A stretch of 64,000 bases of DNA from Saprospiraceae bacterium (GTDB lineage: Bacteria > Bacteroidota > Bacteroidia > Chitinophagales > Saprospiraceae): assembly GCA_027488935.1 (NCBI GenBank), contig JAIYAP010000081.1, forward strand, positions 1 to 64,000, given 5' to 3'. How positions within the stretch are numbered: position 1 is the stretch's first letter; every line of letters begins with the position of its first letter. The translations under genes were made by a program, and so were the position numbers. A model generated the notes under the pieces. The model had not been told where the DNA came from and ran no database searches. It saw only the letters and a program-made list of their open reading frames with translations. Positions 1-8,818 of this stretch are shown piece by piece.

Positions 1-172
1 CAGAAAATGTATTTTACGACTTCATTTGTGATCGCTGACTAAACTCTTCCACTCTGTCTCTTTCGAGACCTTACCTTCTTTTTTCTTTCACTTCCAACCT
101 GTCAATGAACTCTTTATAATCGAAACCTTCGTTAAGGCTCTTTTAATCTTACTTGTTACTCCGTTTAAAATC
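1..172 (-). other. Probable leader of an rRNA operon (16S gene off the left edge)
   Basis: There is no plausible ORF here. Read on the minus strand, the stretch starts just after a TATCTTTG promoter. It contains TTCATTGACAGGTTGG (plus positions 94-109), which resembles the TTCTTTGACATnTTG box commonly found ahead of 16S rRNA genes in Bacteroidota. It also has a perfect GTCTC-GAAA-GAGAC hairpin (56-69), and its minus-strand end runs out of the window at the left edge. The rRNA assignment is by pattern recall; the 16S gene itself is not visible. Confidence 0.5.
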
Positions 173-178
173 GGGACG

Positions 179-186
179 CAAAGATA
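179..186 (-). promoter_or_regulatory. Leftward -7 promoter box (proximal)
   Basis: The minus strand reads TATCTTTG, a full match to the Bacteroidota -7 consensus TAnnTTTG. It points out of the window to the left, into the putative rRNA leader. Confidence 0.6.
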
Positions 187-261
187 CGGTTTGTTTTTTC
201 ATTCCGCCAAACATTTTCGAAAAAATATTTTTTCTGTCGTCGCTAATTCCAAAAGCGGGCG

Positions 262-269
262 CAAAGGTA
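262..269 (-). promoter_or_regulatory. Leftward -7 promoter box (distal)
   Basis: The minus strand reads TACCTTTG, again a full TAnnTTTG match, 83 bp upstream of the proximal box. Two promoters in tandem are common for rRNA operons. Confidence 0.55.
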
Positions 270-389
270 ACACCACATTCCATGTTTCCAATAGATGGGG
301 CAAAGTTTTTTAAATCTTTTTTTGCACTTATCCCAAAACCCCCTATTTTTGGGGCTTTAACCCTTAATCTTTCATTTAATCATCCTTTC

Positions 390-1115
390 ATGCTTCCTTT
401 TTTTTCTGCCACGCGCAAATTTGGCCAAGAAATCTTTTCCGGAATCCTTCACCTGGCCTATCCCGAACTCTGTGCCGCCTGCCAATACGACCTTCCCATT
501 GCCGGAAATTGCTTTTGTATCCGTTGTCAACTCAAGTTGCATCCCTCGGATATGTACAAAAGTGTCGAAAATGAATTTACCCAACGCTTTTGGGGACGAC
601 TTCCGCTGCAAACCGGGGCTGCCATGTACTACTTCACCCGAAAAAGCCCCATCCAACGCGCCCTACACCAATTGAAATACCGAAACCAACCAGATGTAGG
701 CATTAAAATAGGTCGAGCATTCGGACGACAACTCCTTACCAATCCCGTCTTCCAATCGATTGATCTGATTATACCCGTCCCACTCCATCCAAAACGAGAA
801 CGTTTGCGCGGATACAATCAAAGTACCATGCTGGCCCGCGGATTGGCCGAAATACTCGAGGTCCCCGTGGTTACCGATGTCTTGCAACGCCAAAAATTTA
901 CGCAAACCCAAACCCAAAAAAAACGCCTCGAACGATTTCGAAATATGGGGGACGTCTTTGTCGTAAAACAACCCAAACTGATTGCCGATAAACATGTGCT
1001 GCTCGTCGATGATATCCTGACAACCGGCGCAACCCTCGAAATGTGCGGAATCGCCCTCATCGAAGTGCCGGGTACCCGCATCAGCATCGCCACCATTGCA
1101 ATTGCGATGCTTTAA
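390..1115 (+). CDS. ComF family phosphoribosyltransferase-like protein
   Basis: The protein has 241 residues and the ComF/GntX layout. The N-terminal segment carries paired cysteines (C28/C31 and C43/C46) likely to bind zinc. The C-terminal phosphoribosyltransferase fold carries the PRPP-binding loop VLLVDDILTTGAT. The upstream motif VPLHPKRERLRGYNQ is also typical of the family. ComF proteins take part in DNA uptake in competent bacteria, but in Bacteroidota the role is not established. The frame stays open upstream to 153, but those codons lie in A/T-rich leader sequence with no similarity, so the ATG at 390, which opens directly into the family N-terminus, is preferred. A small hypothetical gene follows 12 bp downstream. 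Confidence 0.88.
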   Translation: MLPFFSATRKFGQEIFSGILHLAYPELCAACQYDLPIAGNCFCIRCQLKLHPSDMYKSVENEFTQRFWGRLPLQTGAAMYYFTRKSPIQRALHQLKYRNQPDVGIKIGRAFGRQLLTNPVFQSIDLIIPVPLHPKRERLRGYNQSTMLARGLAEILEVPVVTDVLQRQKFTQTQTQKKRLERFRNMGDVFVVKQPKLIADKHVLLVDDILTTGATLEMCGIALIEVPGTRISIATIAIAML

Positions 1116-1127
1116 ACTAAAGTAAGG

Positions 1128-1427
1128 ATGTTGAAACGGGTGCTGCTCTCCGATATTACCGATTATGCCTTGCTAGCCCAGTTGCTGCGCCATCTGCTGG
1201 AACTCCTGCAACATGGTCCCTTGCAAAAGCCACTCCGGCAAATCAGCTATGAAACCATGGTCGCTGAGAAAATAATGGTTTACCTCAGCCAAATGCCCAT
1301 AGAAGATTTTGACACCTATAATATAGATGCAGCAGATTACCATTGTGTGCTGGAACGCCTGCTGAAGGTACATCCTACCATTAAGTTATGGCAAACCGAT
1401 ACCGGCGAACTATTTATCGAAATATGA
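1128..1427 (+). CDS. Hypothetical protein, 99 residues
   Basis: I do not recognise a family. The protein is small and leucine-rich in its first half, with no signal peptide, membrane helix or metal motif, and predicts as largely helical. It starts 12 bp after comF on the same strand and probably shares its transcript. The promoter box of the next gene begins only 40 bp after its stop. Codon use looks like its neighbours, so it is probably real, but the function is unknown. Confidence 0.6.
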   Translation: MLKRVLLSDITDYALLAQLLRHLLELLQHGPLQKPLRQISYETMVAEKIMVYLSQMPIEDFDTYNIDAADYHCVLERLLKVHPTIKLWQTDTGELFIEI

Positions 1428-1466
1428 AAGGAACAATTTTGATAAACCAAAAGGATTTATTTACGT

Positions 1467-1474
1467 TACCTTTG
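1467..1474 (+). promoter_or_regulatory. -7 promoter box for the Nfu-type gene
   Basis: TACCTTTG, a full match to TAnnTTTG, 40 bp ahead of the ATG at 1515. No clear TTG -33 element is visible. Confidence 0.55.
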
Positions 1475-1514
1475 CGTAGAATATTTCCAAACAACAATAA
1501 AAGAGGCTCATCGC

Positions 1515-2123
1515 ATGGAAACGATTGCAAAAAGTCCGGTAATGCTTTATACCGAGCAAACACCCAACCCAGAAGCGCTGAAATATGTAACCAATCGGCT
1601 GCTTTACCGCGGTATTGCAGATTTTAAAGAAGCGGCACTCGCCGAAACATGGAGCCCGATGGCCCATAGTCTCATGGAGCTGCCTTATGTGAAAAGTGTC
1701 TATTTCAATAATAACTACGTCACTGTTACCAAGGAATTCAATTACGAATGGGCCGATATCATGCTCAAACTGAAAGAATTTATCAAGGATTTTGTGGAAA
1801 ATGGCGGCACGGTGGTAAATGAAGGATTTACCGAATTTATTGAAAAGGCAGAAGCCGAAAGCAACGCTGGTCAGTTTAGCGGTGAAAATGGCGATATTGC
1901 ACGCAAAGTCAAGGAATTAATTGATACCTACGTTAAACCTGCGGTTGAAATGGATGGCGGCAACATTGAATTCAAGGCCTATGAAAACGGTCGGGTATTC
2001 GTAACCATGCAAGGATCTTGCAGCGGCTGCCCATCATCTTCGGTTACGTTAAAAGCCGGTATTGAAGGTATGCTGAAACGCATGATTCCAGAAGTAACAG
2101 AAGTGGTACAAGAAATGGCTTAA
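1515..2123 (+). CDS. NifU family protein, Nfu-type Fe-S cluster carrier
   Basis: This 202-residue protein has two domains. The N-terminal Nfu_N domain begins with the typical TEQTPNPEALKY stretch (about residues 10-95). The C-terminal NifU-like domain (about 110-200) contains GSCSGCPSS, in which C169 and C172 form the CxxC that holds a 4Fe-4S cluster at the dimer interface. Such proteins carry assembled clusters from the SUF or ISC scaffold to target apoenzymes in the cytoplasm. The length is normal for the two-domain form. It has its own promoter upstream and a strong intrinsic terminator downstream, so it appears to be a single-gene unit. No other Fe-S assembly genes are nearby. Confidence 0.93.
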   Translation: METIAKSPVMLYTEQTPNPEALKYVTNRLLYRGIADFKEAALAETWSPMAHSLMELPYVKSVYFNNNYVTVTKEFNYEWADIMLKLKEFIKDFVENGGTVVNEGFTEFIEKAEAESNAGQFSGENGDIARKVKELIDTYVKPAVEMDGGNIEFKAYENGRVFVTMQGSCSGCPSSSVTLKAGIEGMLKRMIPEVTEVVQEMA

Positions 2124-2156
2124 ACGGCCTGTTTTTGTCCGTTTGTAGAAGATGGT

Positions 2157-2201
2157 GCAAGCCGTTCCAGTTTAGTTACTGGAGCGGCTTGCGCTTTTAT
2201 T
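2157..2201 (+). terminator. Intrinsic terminator after the Nfu-type gene
   Basis: A 14-bp stem (2157-2170 with 2179-2192, one G-U pair) has an 8-base loop and is followed by a T-rich stretch. It sits 34 bp after the stop codon. Confidence 0.8.
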
Positions 2202-2216
2202 CTTCTAAATTGATGC

Positions 2217-2224
2217 TACCTTTG
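2217..2224 (+). promoter_or_regulatory. -7 promoter box for the flippase gene
   Basis: TACCTTTG, a full TAnnTTTG match, located between the upstream terminator and the ATG at 2247. Confidence 0.6.
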
Positions 2225-2246
2225 GCGCACATACGATCTGTCCAAT

Positions 2247-3728
2247 ATGTCTTTAATAAAAAAGTTAGCGGGAGAAACCGCAATTTATGGCCTTAGCAGC
2301 ATCCTCGGCCGCTTGTTGAACATGCTGTTGGTCCCTTTTTATACCCGTGTACTGGCGACAACCAATGAATATGGTGCGGTGATCGATTTGTATGCCACCT
2401 CGGCTTTTGTCATGGTGCTCTTCTCCTACCGAATGGAGTCCGCATTTTTTCGATTTGGAACGCCGAAGGAAGACCGTGATCGGGCCTATTCAACAGGCTT
2501 GATTTCTATTATCGGTACTTCAGCATTGATCGTTGCATTGCTGCTAGGCTTTGCACAACCGATTGCCAATGCACTGTATTACCCGAAACATCCGGAATAC
2601 ATCCGGTGGTTTGCCCTGATTTTGGCGCTCGATTGCCTGGCCGAATTGCCTTTTGCCCGCCTGCGCCTGGAACAGAGACCACGCTTTTTTGTGGTGGTGA
2701 AAATGGCGAACATCTTTATTAATATAGGTATGAACCTGTTTTGGCTGGTTTTCTGCCCTTGGGCTGCCCAACAGGGTTATTCCTGGGTGCACGCGGTTTG
2801 GGCGCCCGGACTTGGGGTGGGTTATATCTTTTTGTCCAACCTGATTGCTAGTTTAGTTACCCTGCTCCTATTGTTTCCGCAGTTTCGAGCAATAAAGTGG
2901 GTATTTGACAAGATTTTATGGTTAAAAATGGTGGTTTATGCAGCACCTTTAATCATTGTAACCTTTTCGGGTATTGTAGGAGAAATGTTCAGTCGTTCGA
3001 TGCTCAAATTCCTGTTGCCCGGTACACCTGCGGAAAACCTGGGCGCGGTGGGGGTTTTCGGTGCCAACTATAAACTGGCAGCACTCATTTCCCTTTTTAC
3101 CCAGGCCTATCGGTATGCCGCGGAGCCGTTTTTCTTTCGGCATGCGGGCGAAAAGGATGCCATGCGCACCCAAGCAGAGGCAACAAAGTGGTTTACGATT
3201 ACTTCGGCAGCGGGTATGTTGTTTATATTGTTGTTCATAGATATCGTAAAATACTTCATTTCCCCTAAATATTGGAGTGGTCTCCCTGTGGTGCCGGTAT
3301 TGCTCATGGCCAATTTGTTGCTGGGCGTTTATTACAACTTTTCTATTTGGTACCGCCTCAAAGACCGCACTGGCCTGGGGGCCTGGATTTCGGTGGTGAG
3401 TGCGTTGCTTACCATTGGACTTAATTTTGTCCTGATTCCTTTATTTGGGTACCAGGGCGCATCGTGGGTAACGCTCATTTGCTATGCCTACCTGTGTTTT
3501 GCAACCTGGTATACGGGCAAAAAGCATTATCCGGTGCCTTATGCTATGGGCAGGATGTCGGCCTATGTTGCACTGGTTTTTGCTTTATGGGGATTAGATC
3601 AGTTGCTGCAGCCATTCCTGGCAGGCATACCACTCCTGTTGTGGGGGGCAAAAGTGATTTTATTCGGCGCTTTTGCCGGCGTCGTGTTTCAGCTTGAACT
3701 CAGAAACAAGATATTTAAATCCGCTTAA
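2247..3728 (+). CDS. Polysaccharide biosynthesis / lipid-linked oligosaccharide flippase (MOP superfamily)
   Basis: The 493-residue protein is strongly hydrophobic, with roughly a dozen or more membrane helices. It opens with the family-typical N-terminus KKLAGETAIYGLSSILGR and LLNMLLVPFYTRVL. This matches the Wzx/MurJ-like polysaccharide transport group, which flips lipid-linked sugars across the inner membrane. No glycosyltransferases are next to it, so the substrate cannot be named; a peptidoglycan, O-antigen or exopolysaccharide precursor are all possible. It has its own promoter after a terminator and converges on the MBL gene with 11 bp between stops. Confidence 0.85.
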   Translation: MSLIKKLAGETAIYGLSSILGRLLNMLLVPFYTRVLATTNEYGAVIDLYATSAFVMVLFSYRMESAFFRFGTPKEDRDRAYSTGLISIIGTSALIVALLLGFAQPIANALYYPKHPEYIRWFALILALDCLAELPFARLRLEQRPRFFVVVKMANIFINIGMNLFWLVFCPWAAQQGYSWVHAVWAPGLGVGYIFLSNLIASLVTLLLLFPQFRAIKWVFDKILWLKMVVYAAPLIIVTFSGIVGEMFSRSMLKFLLPGTPAENLGAVGVFGANYKLAALISLFTQAYRYAAEPFFFRHAGEKDAMRTQAEATKWFTITSAAGMLFILLFIDIVKYFISPKYWSGLPVVPVLLMANLLLGVYYNFSIWYRLKDRTGLGAWISVVSALLTIGLNFVLIPLFGYQGASWVTLICYAYLCFATWYTGKKHYPVPYAMGRMSAYVALVFALWGLDQLLQPFLAGIPLLLWGAKVILFGAFAGVVFQLELRNKIFKSA

Positions 3729-3739
3729 CGTTTTGTCAA

Positions 3740-5176
3740 TCAAATAATTACTTCTTCACCAAGGGTCGGGATGTCTACCGATTTGAAGCCCTGTTCCTGC
3801 AAATAATCGCGCCATTTCTCCTGGCGATCGAGGGTGCCGTGTACCAGGAAGATTTTTTGCGCAGTTGCTTTTTGATTAGACAAGAAATTATACATTTCTT
3901 CCTGATCTCCATGCGCGGAAAAGGAATCCATCATGACTACATCTGCCAACACTTGCAGGTTTTCGCCGAAAATATGGACAGACTTGGCACCTGAGCGCAA
4001 AACCCCACCCAGTGTATTGGGCGCGCAATAACCCACCATCAGGAACGTATTGCGTTTGTTTTCAATATTGTTAAATGCGTGGTGCACAATTCGACCCGCA
4101 TTCATCATACCTGACGCTGAAATAATAATGCAAGGTTTGTCGATGTTGTTTAGCGCCTTACTTCCTTCCGTCGAACGAACATACGTAAGCCCATTGAAGC
4201 CCCAGGGATCCTCAGCGTCTATCAAATAGCGGTGTATTTCCTCATCCATGCACTCCGGATGGCTGATGAATACCTGGGTCGCGTTCACGGCAAGCGGACT
4301 ATCCACAAAAATTGGAATTTTGGGCAGTCTGCCAGCAAAATGTAATTGACTTAAGATGTACACCACTTCCTGGGTACGTCCGATAGAAAAGGCCGGAATG
4401 ATGAGTTTGCCTTTTTTCTCAACACAAGTATCGTGTACTACTTCTAAAAACTGCTCTAGTTCATTGGGCGCAGACGCGTGCGTGCGATCGCCATAGGTGC
4501 TTTCGCAAATAATATAATCGGCGTCAGGCATGGGCATGGGATCCTGAAGTATAGGGCGGTTCGGCCGACCAATGTCGCCGCTAAAGGACAAACGAATGCT
4601 CCGATCTCCTTCCTGAATCACCAAATTTACACTGGCTGAGCCCAGGATGTGGCCGGTATCGCGGAACAATACTTTTACATCGGGGTGAACATGAAACCAC
4701 TCTTCGTAATTAAAGCTGGAAAATCGATCTATGACACCGTAAACATCCGCTGTGGTATAAAGCGGTGTTTTTTCGGGGTCGTTGAGGTTTTTGCGCTTTT
4801 TATTGAAGTACTCGGCGTCGGATTCCTGTATTTTGGCGCTATCCATCAGCATAATCGTGCAAAGATCACGGGTAGCATTGGTGGCGAAGATTTTTCCTTT
4901 AAATCCATCGGCCACCAGCTTGGGTACCCGACCGGTATGGTCAATGTGGGCATGGCTTAATACAAGATAATCGATTTCTTTGGGGTCAAAATGCCATTTT
5001 TCATTAAAATCTAGCATTGGATTGGCTGCATTGGTGCTGCCCTCCGTTGAGCGGCCGTCATCATCGCCGCCTTGGTATAACCCACAATCCAACAGAATTT
5101 TAGTGCCATTTTCCAAAGTAATCAGATGGCAGGATCCAGTTACTTCGCGCGCTGCGCCACAAAATTTAATCTTCAT
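3740..5176 (-). CDS. MBL-fold metallo-hydrolase with beta-CASP domain (RNA-processing exonuclease-like)
   Basis: The 478-residue protein belongs to the metallo-beta-lactamase fold beta-CASP group. The metal site HxHxDH is visible as SHAHIDHTG, followed by an aspartate-containing SFSGDIG segment. The beta-CASP insert has PAFSIGRTQE and ISASGMMNAGR, and the C-terminal Zn-dependent RNA-specificity segment has DSFSAHGDQEE and LVHG. Relatives act as RNA endo- or exonucleases (CPSF73, archaeal and bacterial homologues); a role in RNA turnover is inferred. The longer frame to 5233 was rejected because MKIKFCGAAREVTGSCH is the standard N-terminus. Confidence 0.92.
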   Translation of the reverse strand: MKIKFCGAAREVTGSCHLITLENGTKILLDCGLYQGGDDDGRSTEGSTNAANPMLDFNEKWHFDPKEIDYLVLSHAHIDHTGRVPKLVADGFKGKIFATNATRDLCTIMLMDSAKIQESDAEYFNKKRKNLNDPEKTPLYTTADVYGVIDRFSSFNYEEWFHVHPDVKVLFRDTGHILGSASVNLVIQEGDRSIRLSFSGDIGRPNRPILQDPMPMPDADYIICESTYGDRTHASAPNELEQFLEVVHDTCVEKKGKLIIPAFSIGRTQEVVYILSQLHFAGRLPKIPIFVDSPLAVNATQVFISHPECMDEEIHRYLIDAEDPWGFNGLTYVRSTEGSKALNNIDKPCIIISASGMMNAGRIVHHAFNNIENKRNTFLMVGYCAPNTLGGVLRSGAKSVHIFGENLQVLADVVMMDSFSAHGDQEEMYNFLSNQKATAQKIFLVHGTLDRQEKWRDYLQEQGFKSVDIPTLGEEVII

Positions 5177-5198
5177 AAAAATAATATAAATTAGACTT

Positions 5199-5237
5199 TT
5201 GCATGAATGGCCGAAAAGTAAGGCAATATTCATGCAA
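5199..5237. promoter_or_regulatory. Inverted repeat at the MBL gene promoter, possible operator
   Basis: TTGCATGAAT (5199-5208) and ATTCATGCAA (5228-5237) are perfect 10-bp inverted arms, 19 bp apart. Between them the minus strand reads TACTTTTC (5213-5220), one base from the -7 consensus, so the arms would flank the MBL gene promoter. Confidence 0.35.
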
Positions 5238-5313
5238 GGCCATTGATTTTATGCTTTAAAACGCAAAACGATTTAAAAAAACGCAAACACCGCAAGTCCC
5301 GATATAAAATTGG

Positions 5314-5321
5314 TATCTTTG
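5314..5321 (+). promoter_or_regulatory. -7 promoter box for leucyl aminopeptidase
   Basis: TATCTTTG, a full TAnnTTTG match, 83 bp ahead of the start codon at 5405. Confidence 0.55.
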
Positions 5322-5404
5322 CAATCCTTTTTTTGATACACACTTTGGGGTAATCATTCGATATCCCTGATTATCCGACAATTTGACCAAATCCTCGCTG
5401 GTCT

Positions 5405-6838
5405 GTGAAAAGAGTACAACTAGCTGCCGTTGAGGCAGACGAATCAGATGATAACTTAGTGCTGCTTGTCGAAAAAGGCAAGACTGACCTGCTTCAAGGT
5501 ATTTTACAGCCCTCGGAATTTGACTTTTTACAGCAAATTGTAGGACGGGAGGTAAGCACCTGTTTTTTCCCACGTCCGACAGGAACTGTTTTTATTCGCA
5601 TATTAAAGGCTGATAAAGATCCGATGGCCGCCCTGGAAGTCGCCAGACTGGCCGGTACTGAACTGTTGCGGGAACTGCGAAACTATAAAATTGAATCCGT
5701 TCAGATTCGAAGTTTTACCGAAACGCCCCGGTTATTGGCATTTGCGGAAGGGCTGGCGCTGGCGAGTTATCAGTTTTTAAAATACTATACGCAACCTGAA
5801 AAGAAAGAAAAAGCCTTTCGCTGGATTCGAGTAGCAAAGCCTGGCGCTACGTTTGAAGAAGTGCAGGAGTTGGATCAATTGGTAGAGGCGGTATTTTTAG
5901 CCCGGAACCTCGTCAACGAACCGCATTCTCATTTTACCGCACTCGATTTGGCCGCTGCTGCCCAACAGGCTGGTACGGAATACGGTTTTGAAGTAGAAGT
6001 ATTGGGCAAGGAAAAACTCGAAAGTTTGAAAATGGGGGGCTTGTTGGCGATCAACAAGGCGAGTACAGTGCCACCCCAGTTTTGTATTTTGGAATGGAAA
6101 CCAGTGGGAGCGCAAAATAAAAAGCCTGTGGTTTTGGTCGGGAAAGGCGTTGTGTATGATACCGGCGGCTTGAGTTTGAAGCCAACCGATGGTATGGATT
6201 ATATGAAATGTGATATGGCGGGTGCTGCCACGGTAATTGGGTTATTCGCTGCGGCGGCACGTAATCAGTTACCCGTGCATTTGATCGGGTTAATTCCAGC
6301 GACTGATAATAAAATTGGAGAAAACGCGCTTTCTCCTGGCGATGTGATTCGCATGTACTCCGGAAAATCGGTTGAAGTAATCAATACCGATGCGGAAGGG
6401 CGTATTATTTTGGCAGATGCGCTGCATTATGCTAAAAAATACAAGCCGGAGTTGGTGATTGACTTTGCTACCCTCACGGGTGCGGCGGTACGCGCAGTAG
6501 GTACCCAGGCGATTTGTTACATGGGGACAGCTGCCGAAAAAACAAAAAAACAACTCGAAAAAAGCGGCTGGGAGACCTACGAACGGCTCATTGAATTTCC
6601 GCTTTGGAAAGAATATGGCGATGAATTAAAAAGTAATATTGCCGATTTGAAAAATGTTGGATCAGGGAACGCAGGTATGGTCACAGCCGGGAAATTCCTG
6701 GAACATTTTACGGATTATCCCTGGCTGCACTTGGACATTGCCGGACCTGCCTATCTTCGCGCTGCCAATGCTTACCGTACCAAAGACGGTACTGGTGTAG
6801 GAGTGCGGCTGATGTATCGATTTTTAAAACAATATTGA
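5405..6838 (+). CDS. Leucyl aminopeptidase family protein (M17)
   Basis: The 477-residue protein has the M17 layout: a variable N-terminal domain (about 1-165) and a C-terminal catalytic domain. The catalytic domain shows GKGVVYDTGGLSLKP and CDMAGAATV, which carry metal ligands and the active-site lysine. It also has the family signature NTDAEGRIILADAL. M17 enzymes remove N-terminal residues from peptides in the cytoplasm with two metal ions, usually as hexamers. The start is a GTG; no in-frame ATG upstream is available, and this start gives a full-length N-terminal domain. It is followed by pdxA on the same strand after 64 bp. Confidence 0.92.
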   Translation: MKRVQLAAVEADESDDNLVLLVEKGKTDLLQGILQPSEFDFLQQIVGREVSTCFFPRPTGTVFIRILKADKDPMAALEVARLAGTELLRELRNYKIESVQIRSFTETPRLLAFAEGLALASYQFLKYYTQPEKKEKAFRWIRVAKPGATFEEVQELDQLVEAVFLARNLVNEPHSHFTALDLAAAAQQAGTEYGFEVEVLGKEKLESLKMGGLLAINKASTVPPQFCILEWKPVGAQNKKPVVLVGKGVVYDTGGLSLKPTDGMDYMKCDMAGAATVIGLFAAAARNQLPVHLIGLIPATDNKIGENALSPGDVIRMYSGKSVEVINTDAEGRIILADALHYAKKYKPELVIDFATLTGAAVRAVGTQAICYMGTAAEKTKKQLEKSGWETYERLIEFPLWKEYGDELKSNIADLKNVGSGNAGMVTAGKFLEHFTDYPWLHLDIAGPAYLRAANAYRTKDGTGVGVRLMYRFLKQY

Positions 6839-6902
6839 ATAGATTTGCGCTGAAAACCTATTATGGAATTACAGCGAATGATCCGTTTTAAAATGCCTGA
6901 AA

Positions 6903-8000
6903 ATGAGTAATTTAACCATCGGAATAACTTGTGGCGACATCAATGGAATTGGCCTTGAAGTCGCGTTGAAAGCCCTGGCCCTCAAAAAAGCCGGACCTGC
7001 TTACCGGATTGTGATTTATGGCAGCACCAAGGTGGTCGCCTATCACAAAAATATCATTACCCAGGAAAACATTCAGTTCCATTCGGTGAATTCGCCGGAA
7101 GAGGCCCAGGCAGATCGCATCAACATCATCAATTGTTGGAACGACAACGTCAATATAACCTTGGGAAAACCAACGGATATGGGCGGAAAGTGTGCCTATC
7201 AGGCCTTGGAGCGGGCTGTTAAGGACTTAAAAGCGGGCCTTATTGACGCGATGGTGACGGCGCCCATCAATAAAAAAGCCATGCAAATGGCCGATTTTCC
7301 ATTCGTTGGGCATACAGAGTACATTTCCAATGCATTTGGGGCTAAAAATTCGCTGATGCTGATGGTTTCCGATACCCTGCGTATCGGCGTGGTGACCAAC
7401 CATTTGCCCCTTAAAGCCGTTGCAGAGGCCGTTACCAAAGAAAAAGTGCTCAAAAAGATCCTGATTCTTTCGGAAACACTGAAAATTGACTTTAACTTAG
7501 ACCGTCCGACCATCGCAGTACTCGGCCTCAACCCGCACGCGGGTGATGAAGGTGCCATTGGAGATGAGGAAGAAAAAATTATCCGCCCTGCCATTGAAGA
7601 AGCAAAAGCGAAAGGCGTGATGGCATTTGGTCCTTTTCCAGCCGATGGCTTTTTCGGATCGGGTCAATACAACAAATTTGATGGCATTTTGGCGATGTAC
7701 CACGATCAAGGTTTGGTTCCGTTCAAGGCGTTGTCTTTTGGGGCTGGGGTGAATTATACCGCTGGTTTGTCTATTGTGCGCACTTCGCCCGATCATGGCA
7801 CGGCTTATGATATTGCCGGGAAGGGAGAGGCCGATGAAACTTCTTTCATAAAAGCCTTGTACCTGGGGGCCGAAATTGTTCGGAACCGCAACGAATACCT
7901 TGATATGCATGCCAACTCACTCGAAAGGCGCAAACAAAAAGCCCTGGAAAGTGAAACCGGTGAAGATGAAATCCTGGAAGAAGTGATCCCAGAGGATTAA
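6903..8000 (+). CDS. pdxA: 4-hydroxythreonine-4-phosphate dehydrogenase
   Basis: The enzyme oxidises 4-phosphohydroxy-L-threonine in the DXP-dependent route to pyridoxal phosphate (vitamin B6). The 365-residue sequence shows the three metal-binding histidine regions GHTEY, NPHAGD and [10 protein letters not shown], and the N-terminal [11 protein letters not shown] motif. It carries an acidic C-terminal tail rich in Glu after the conserved domain. No other B6 gene is adjacent. The aminopeptidase upstream and glucokinase-like gene downstream are in the same direction with gaps of about 60 bp, so co-transcription is possible but not required. Confidence 0.95.
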   Translation: MSNLTIGITCGDINGIGLEVALKALALKKAGPAYRIVIYGSTKVVAYHKNIITQENIQFHSVNSPEEAQADRINIINCWNDNVNITLGKPTDMGGKCAYQALERAVKDLKAGLIDAMVTAPINKKAMQMADFPFVGHTEYISNAFGAKNSLMLMVSDTLRIGVVTNHLPLKAVAEAVTKEKVLKKILILSETLKIDFNLDRPTIAVLGLNPHAGDEGAIGDEEEKIIRPAIEEAKAKGVMAFGPFPADGFFGSGQYNKFDGILAMYHDQGLVPFKALSFGAGVNYTAGLSIVRTSPDHGTAYDIAGKGEADETSFIKALYLGAEIVRNRNEYLDMHANSLERRKQKALESETGEDEILEEVIPED

Positions 8001-8059
8001 TCGCAAATACCCATCAAATCCGAAACCAACATTTACCTACACACACTGCAATTTATTTT

Positions 8060-8803
8060 ATGAATACGATCCTAGGAATCGATGTTGGCGCATCTGGCAT
8101 CAAAGGGGCATTAGTTGACCTCGAAAATGGCAAATTATCGGGTGAACGCTTTCGGGTACCCACCCCGCAACCCTCTACACCCGCTGCAATGGCCACGGCA
8201 TTTGCCGAAATCATTGACTATTTCGATTACAAAGGCGTTGTAGGGTGCGGATTTCCTGCATTGGTAAAAAACGGGGTAGCACAATCGGCTGCCAATATTG
8301 ATAAATCCTGGATTGGGGTCAATGTGGAGCAGGCGTTTAGCGCCGCATCCGGCGATCGGGTGTGTGTAACCAATGACGCAGATGCTGCGGGTATGGCCGA
8401 AATGCGGTATGGCAAGGGCAAAGGCGAAATGGGCCTGGTCATTTTGATCACCATCGGAACCGGATTAGGTACCGCTATTTTCTACAAAGGCCAAATGATT
8501 CCAAATACCGAACTTGGCCATTTGAAATGGAATAACGGCAAATCGGTTGAACAATATTGCTCCTCAGGCGCACGCGAGCGCCTGAAAATTAGCCGGAAAG
8601 AATGGGCGGATCGTTTTAACGAATATTTGCAACACCTGGAACTGCTTTTTTCACCCGATCTGTTTATCCTAGGCGGCGGCGAAAGCAAGTTTTTTGAAGT
8701 GTATAAAGAGCAACTCATCGTAAATGCCCGCGTTGAACCAGCAAAATTACTGAACAACGCAGGCATTATTGGCGCTGCAGCCTATGCAGCCGAAGTAAAA
8801 TAG
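8060..8803 (+). CDS. ROK family sugar kinase, polyphosphate glucokinase-like
   Basis: The 247-residue protein opens with the phosphate-binding motif [15 protein letters not shown] and contains the second phosphate motif [30 protein letters not shown] sits where ROK proteins have their sugar-binding ExGH. The short length and GxDxGxSGIKG start are closest to polyphosphate-dependent glucokinases, which phosphorylate glucose using polyphosphate or ATP. The zinc-binding CxCGxxGC loop of classical ROK repressors and kinases is absent, and there is no DNA-binding domain. The phosphate donor cannot be decided from sequence. It converges with tatC. Confidence 0.82.
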   Translation: MNTILGIDVGASGIKGALVDLENGKLSGERFRVPTPQPSTPAAMATAFAEIIDYFDYKGVVGCGFPALVKNGVAQSAANIDKSWIGVNVEQAFSAASGDRVCVTNDADAAGMAEMRYGKGKGEMGLVILITIGTGLGTAIFYKGQMIPNTELGHLKWNNGKSVEQYCSSGARERLKISRKEWADRFNEYLQHLELLFSPDLFILGGGESKFFEVYKEQLIVNARVEPAKLLNNAGIIGAAAYAAEVK

Positions 8804-8818
8804 TCTTTTTTTAGGCTT

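Noticed and set aside
153-389. Longer ComF N-terminus starting at 153
   Set aside because: The added residues come from an A/T-rich leader containing promoter boxes on the other strand; family similarity begins at the ATG at 390.
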